From the NCBI GenBank assembly GCA_021813645.1, contig JAKAJW010000099.1, positions 1 through 7,611 on the forward strand: a stretch of DNA of 7,611 nt. The letters are read 5' to 3'. Position numbers and translations under genes: made by a program. How positions within the stretch are numbered: position 1 is the first letter of the stretch; every line of letters starts with the position of its first letter. Origin of the DNA: Pseudomonadota bacterium. GTDB taxonomy: Bacteria > Pseudomonadota > Alphaproteobacteria > Rhodobacterales > Rhodobacteraceae. Under the pieces are notes generated by a model that searched no databases, was not told where the DNA came from, and saw only the letters and a list, made by a program, of their open reading frames with translations. Below are positions 6,325 to 7,611 of this stretch, one piece after another.

Positions 6325-7184
6325 TGCTTGCCTCCGGCACGGGTATAGGCGATGCGGGCGGCCCGCTTGGCGAGCACCCCCACCACATCCTTGCGATAGG
6401 CCACGCTACCGCGCTTGTCGTCGATCGGCTTGGCAGCGGCCGAGCAGGCGGCCGACAGCTTCTCCAGCGCGGCCTCCTCCAGCTTGCTGCCGATCAGCGC
6501 CGCCGCGGCCGCTTCGACCAGCAGCACCGTGGGCGCCACCGCGCCGAGCGCGACGCGCGCCGCCGTCACCCGGCCCTCGGCGTCCAGCGTCAGGTTCACC
6601 GCCGCGGCGGCGACGGCAATGTCCATCTCGCTGCGCGGGATGAAGCGCAGATAGGCGTCGGCCGAACGCGCCGGCCGCGCCGGCAGGAAGATCGAGGTGA
6701 CGAACTCGCCCTTTTTCAGCGTCGTCTTGCCCGGGCCGGCCGGAATGGTCTCCACCGCGACATCGCGCGCGGCCCCCGGCCCGGCGATCCGCACCGTGGC
6801 GCCGGCGGCGACCAGCGCCGGCACGGAATCGGCCGCCGGCGAGGCGTTGCAGAGATTGCCGGCCATCGTGCAGCGGCCCTGCACCTGGGTCGAGCCGATC
6901 AGATTCGCCGCCTCGACCACGCCCGGCCAGGCCTTCTTCAGGTCGCGGTCTTCGGCCAGCTGCGCGCCCGCCACGGCCGCGCCGACGCGGAAGCCGCCGG
7001 CCTCCGCCACGATCGAGCGCAATCCCGGCAACGCCTTGATATCGACGATCAAATCCGGCTCGATCAGGCCGGATTTCATCTGCACCAGCACATCGGTGCC
7101 GCCGGCCAGGATGCGGGAGAGGCCCTTCTCGGCCGAGAGAAGACGCGCGGCCTCGGCCACCGTCTGGGGTTTTTCGTAGCGCAT
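6321..7184 (-). CDS. Molybdenum hydroxylase, FAD-binding medium subunit
   Basis: This 287-residue subunit binds FAD and passes electrons to an acceptor. The FAD pyrophosphate contacts are seen as ILAGGTDVLVQMKSG (25-39) and TMAGNLCNASPAADS (106-120). The C-terminal CO-dehydrogenase flavoprotein domain follows from about residue 175. Length is normal for CoxM-type subunits. There are only three cysteines (C105, C112, C247) and no extra Cys-rich insertion, so the additional [4Fe-4S] cluster of 4-hydroxybenzoyl-CoA reductase HcrB is absent. This argues for an oxidising hydroxylase rather than a ferredoxin-driven reductase. ATG 7184 begins the operon, with AGGAA about 9 nt upstream. The acyl-CoA ligase gene ends 103 bp upstream on the same strand. 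Confidence 0.95.
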   Translation of the reverse strand: MRYEKPQTVAEAARLLSAEKGLSRILAGGTDVLVQMKSGLIEPDLIVDIKALPGLRSIVAEAGGFRVGAAVAGAQLAEDRDLKKAWPGVVEAANLIGSTQVQGRCTMAGNLCNASPAADSVPALVAAGATVRIAGPGAARDVAVETIPAGPGKTTLKKGEFVTSIFLPARPARSADAYLRFIPRSEMDIAVAAAAVNLTLDAEGRVTAARVALGAVAPTVLLVEAAAAALIGSKLEEAALEKLSAACSAAAKPIDDKRGSVAYRKDVVGVLAKRAARIAYTRAGGKQ

Positions 7185-7228
7185 GCGGGTAGGTTCCTGT
7201 CGAATGGAAGTCAGGGTCCGGGCCGGAG

Positions 7229-7256
7229 CTTAGAACCAGCCGTCGGGAAGATGCAA
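7229..7256 (-). promoter_or_regulatory. Weak promoter-like sequence ahead of the hydroxylase operon
   Basis: On the minus strand TTGCAT (7256-7251) and TCTAAG (7234-7229) are separated by 16 nt, 44 bp before the start codon of the FAD subunit. Matches to consensus are modest (TTG plus T-TAA). It is listed only because this 103-bp gap is the sole plausible place for an operon promoter in the window. Confidence 0.25.
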
Positions 7257-7260
7257 CACA

Positions 7261-7276
7261 CCGCCGACACCGGCGG
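7261..7276 (-). terminator. GC hairpin after the acyl-CoA ligase gene, possible weak terminator
   Basis: On the minus strand, CCGCCG and CGGCGG form a perfect 6-bp stem around a GTGT loop, beginning 11 nt past the ligase stop codon. The sequence that follows is TGTGTTGCAT, U-rich but not a clean U-run. It may attenuate rather than fully end transcription into the hydroxylase operon. Confidence 0.35.
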
Positions 7277-7287
7277 GACGAAAGACG

Positions 7288-7611
7288 TCAGGCCGGCGGG
7301 GTCGGCGCCGGGGCGAAGCGCGCCCGCATCAGCTTCTTGTCGAGCTTGCCGACCGAGGTTTTCGGCAGCGCCTCGACGAACTCCACCCGGTCGGGATGGG
7401 CCCATTTCGACAGATGCCCCCCCTCGACCGCCGCCGCCACCGCCGCGCGCACCCCGGCCTCGACGCTCGCCCGCGCCGCCTCCGGCTTCGGCGCGATCAC
7501 CAGGCAGGGCCGTTCGCCCCATTTGGCGTCCGGCAGCCCGATCGCCGCCACCTCGGCCACCCCCGGCACCGTGCTGGCGATGTTCTCGAGGTCGAGCGAC
7601 GAGATCCATTC
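7288..7611 (-). CDS. AMP-forming acyl-CoA ligase, C-terminal 107 residues (5' part outside window)
   Basis: The frame is open from the window edge to a TGA at 7288, giving 107 residues. It is the mobile C-terminal domain of an adenylate-forming CoA ligase. The fragment opens with EWISSLDLEN, the segment just after the hinge and typical of AlkK/DmdB-type fatty-acid or methylmercaptopropionate ligases. It continues with PGVAEVAAIGLPDAKWGERP (15-34) and ends with LPKTSVGKLDKK, in which K89 is the conserved adenylation-stage lysine. The enzyme would activate a carboxylic acid with ATP to an acyl-AMP and then to the CoA thioester in the cytoplasm. The acyl specificity lies in the missing N-terminal domain. 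A Pro-rich tail (APAPTPPA) follows the domain. Same-strand proximity to the hydroxylase operon hints at, but does not prove, a joint pathway. Confidence 0.93.
   Translation of the reverse strand, partial: EWISSLDLENIASTVPGVAEVAAIGLPDAKWGERPCLVIAPKPEAARASVEAGVRAAVAAAVEGGHLSKWAHPDRVEFVEALPKTSVGKLDKKLMRARFAPAPTPPA

Noticed and set aside
3609..7184. Annotation as aerobic CO dehydrogenase (coxMSL)
   Set aside because: The large subunit lacks the AYRCSFR active-site loop of form I CoxL and has AYRAPGAPQ instead.
6321..7184. Annotation of the trimer as a true 4-hydroxybenzoyl-CoA reductase
   Set aside because: The FAD subunit has only three scattered cysteines and no insertion able to hold the extra [4Fe-4S] cluster of HcrB.

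Overview
The window is a compact, very GC-rich stretch in which every credible gene lies on the minus strand. Read in the direction of transcription it runs from high to low coordinates. Base composition, codon use, a Tat-exported multicopper oxidase and alphaproteobacterial-style KDG kinase and GntR/FCD sequences suggest an alphaproteobacterium (Rhodobacterales or Rhodospirillales). That placement is an inference from style, not from a marker gene.

Region 7611-7288 is the C-terminal end of an AMP-forming acyl-CoA ligase whose remainder lies outside the window. After a 103-bp gap with a GC-rich hairpin and a weak promoter-like sequence comes a tightly packed four-gene operon (7184-3362). It encodes a three-subunit molybdenum hydroxylase of the xanthine dehydrogenase/CO dehydrogenase family, in the order FAD subunit, [2Fe-2S] subunit, molybdopterin subunit. 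A small MoaD/ThiS-like beta-grasp protein ending in Gly-Gly follows. Junctions are a 4-nt ATGA overlap, then two 1-nt gaps, so the four proteins are probably co-translated. The active-site loop (AYRAPGAPQ) is not that of true form I CO dehydrogenase, so the substrate is unknown. The ligase next door makes an organic acid or its CoA thioester a reasonable guess.

Region 3361-3267 is a 95-bp intergenic segment. It holds a perfect 16-bp GC palindrome (possible terminator of the operon above), a good sigma70-like promoter (TTGCAA-16-TATACA) and two palindromes inside that promoter. This promoter should drive a GntR-family FCD regulator (3266-2484) and, 97 bp further on, a PfkB-family kinase resembling 2-dehydro-3-deoxygluconate kinase (2386-1463). 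The pair fits a sugar-acid catabolic control unit.

Region 1362-1 appears to be a copper-related unit. A small unrecognised exported protein with a Cys-Met-Gln-His-Cys motif (1362-1030) is followed 78 bp later by the N-terminal 317 residues of a Tat-exported multicopper oxidase (951-1, running off the window). That oxidase carries a striking Met-every-third-residue loop, encoded by a 36-bp tandem duplication.

No RNA genes, insertion sequences, CRISPR arrays or phage genes were seen. The strongest points for follow-up are the repeat-encoded Met loop, the small CMQHC protein beside the oxidase, and the dedicated MoaD-like protein in the hydroxylase operon.
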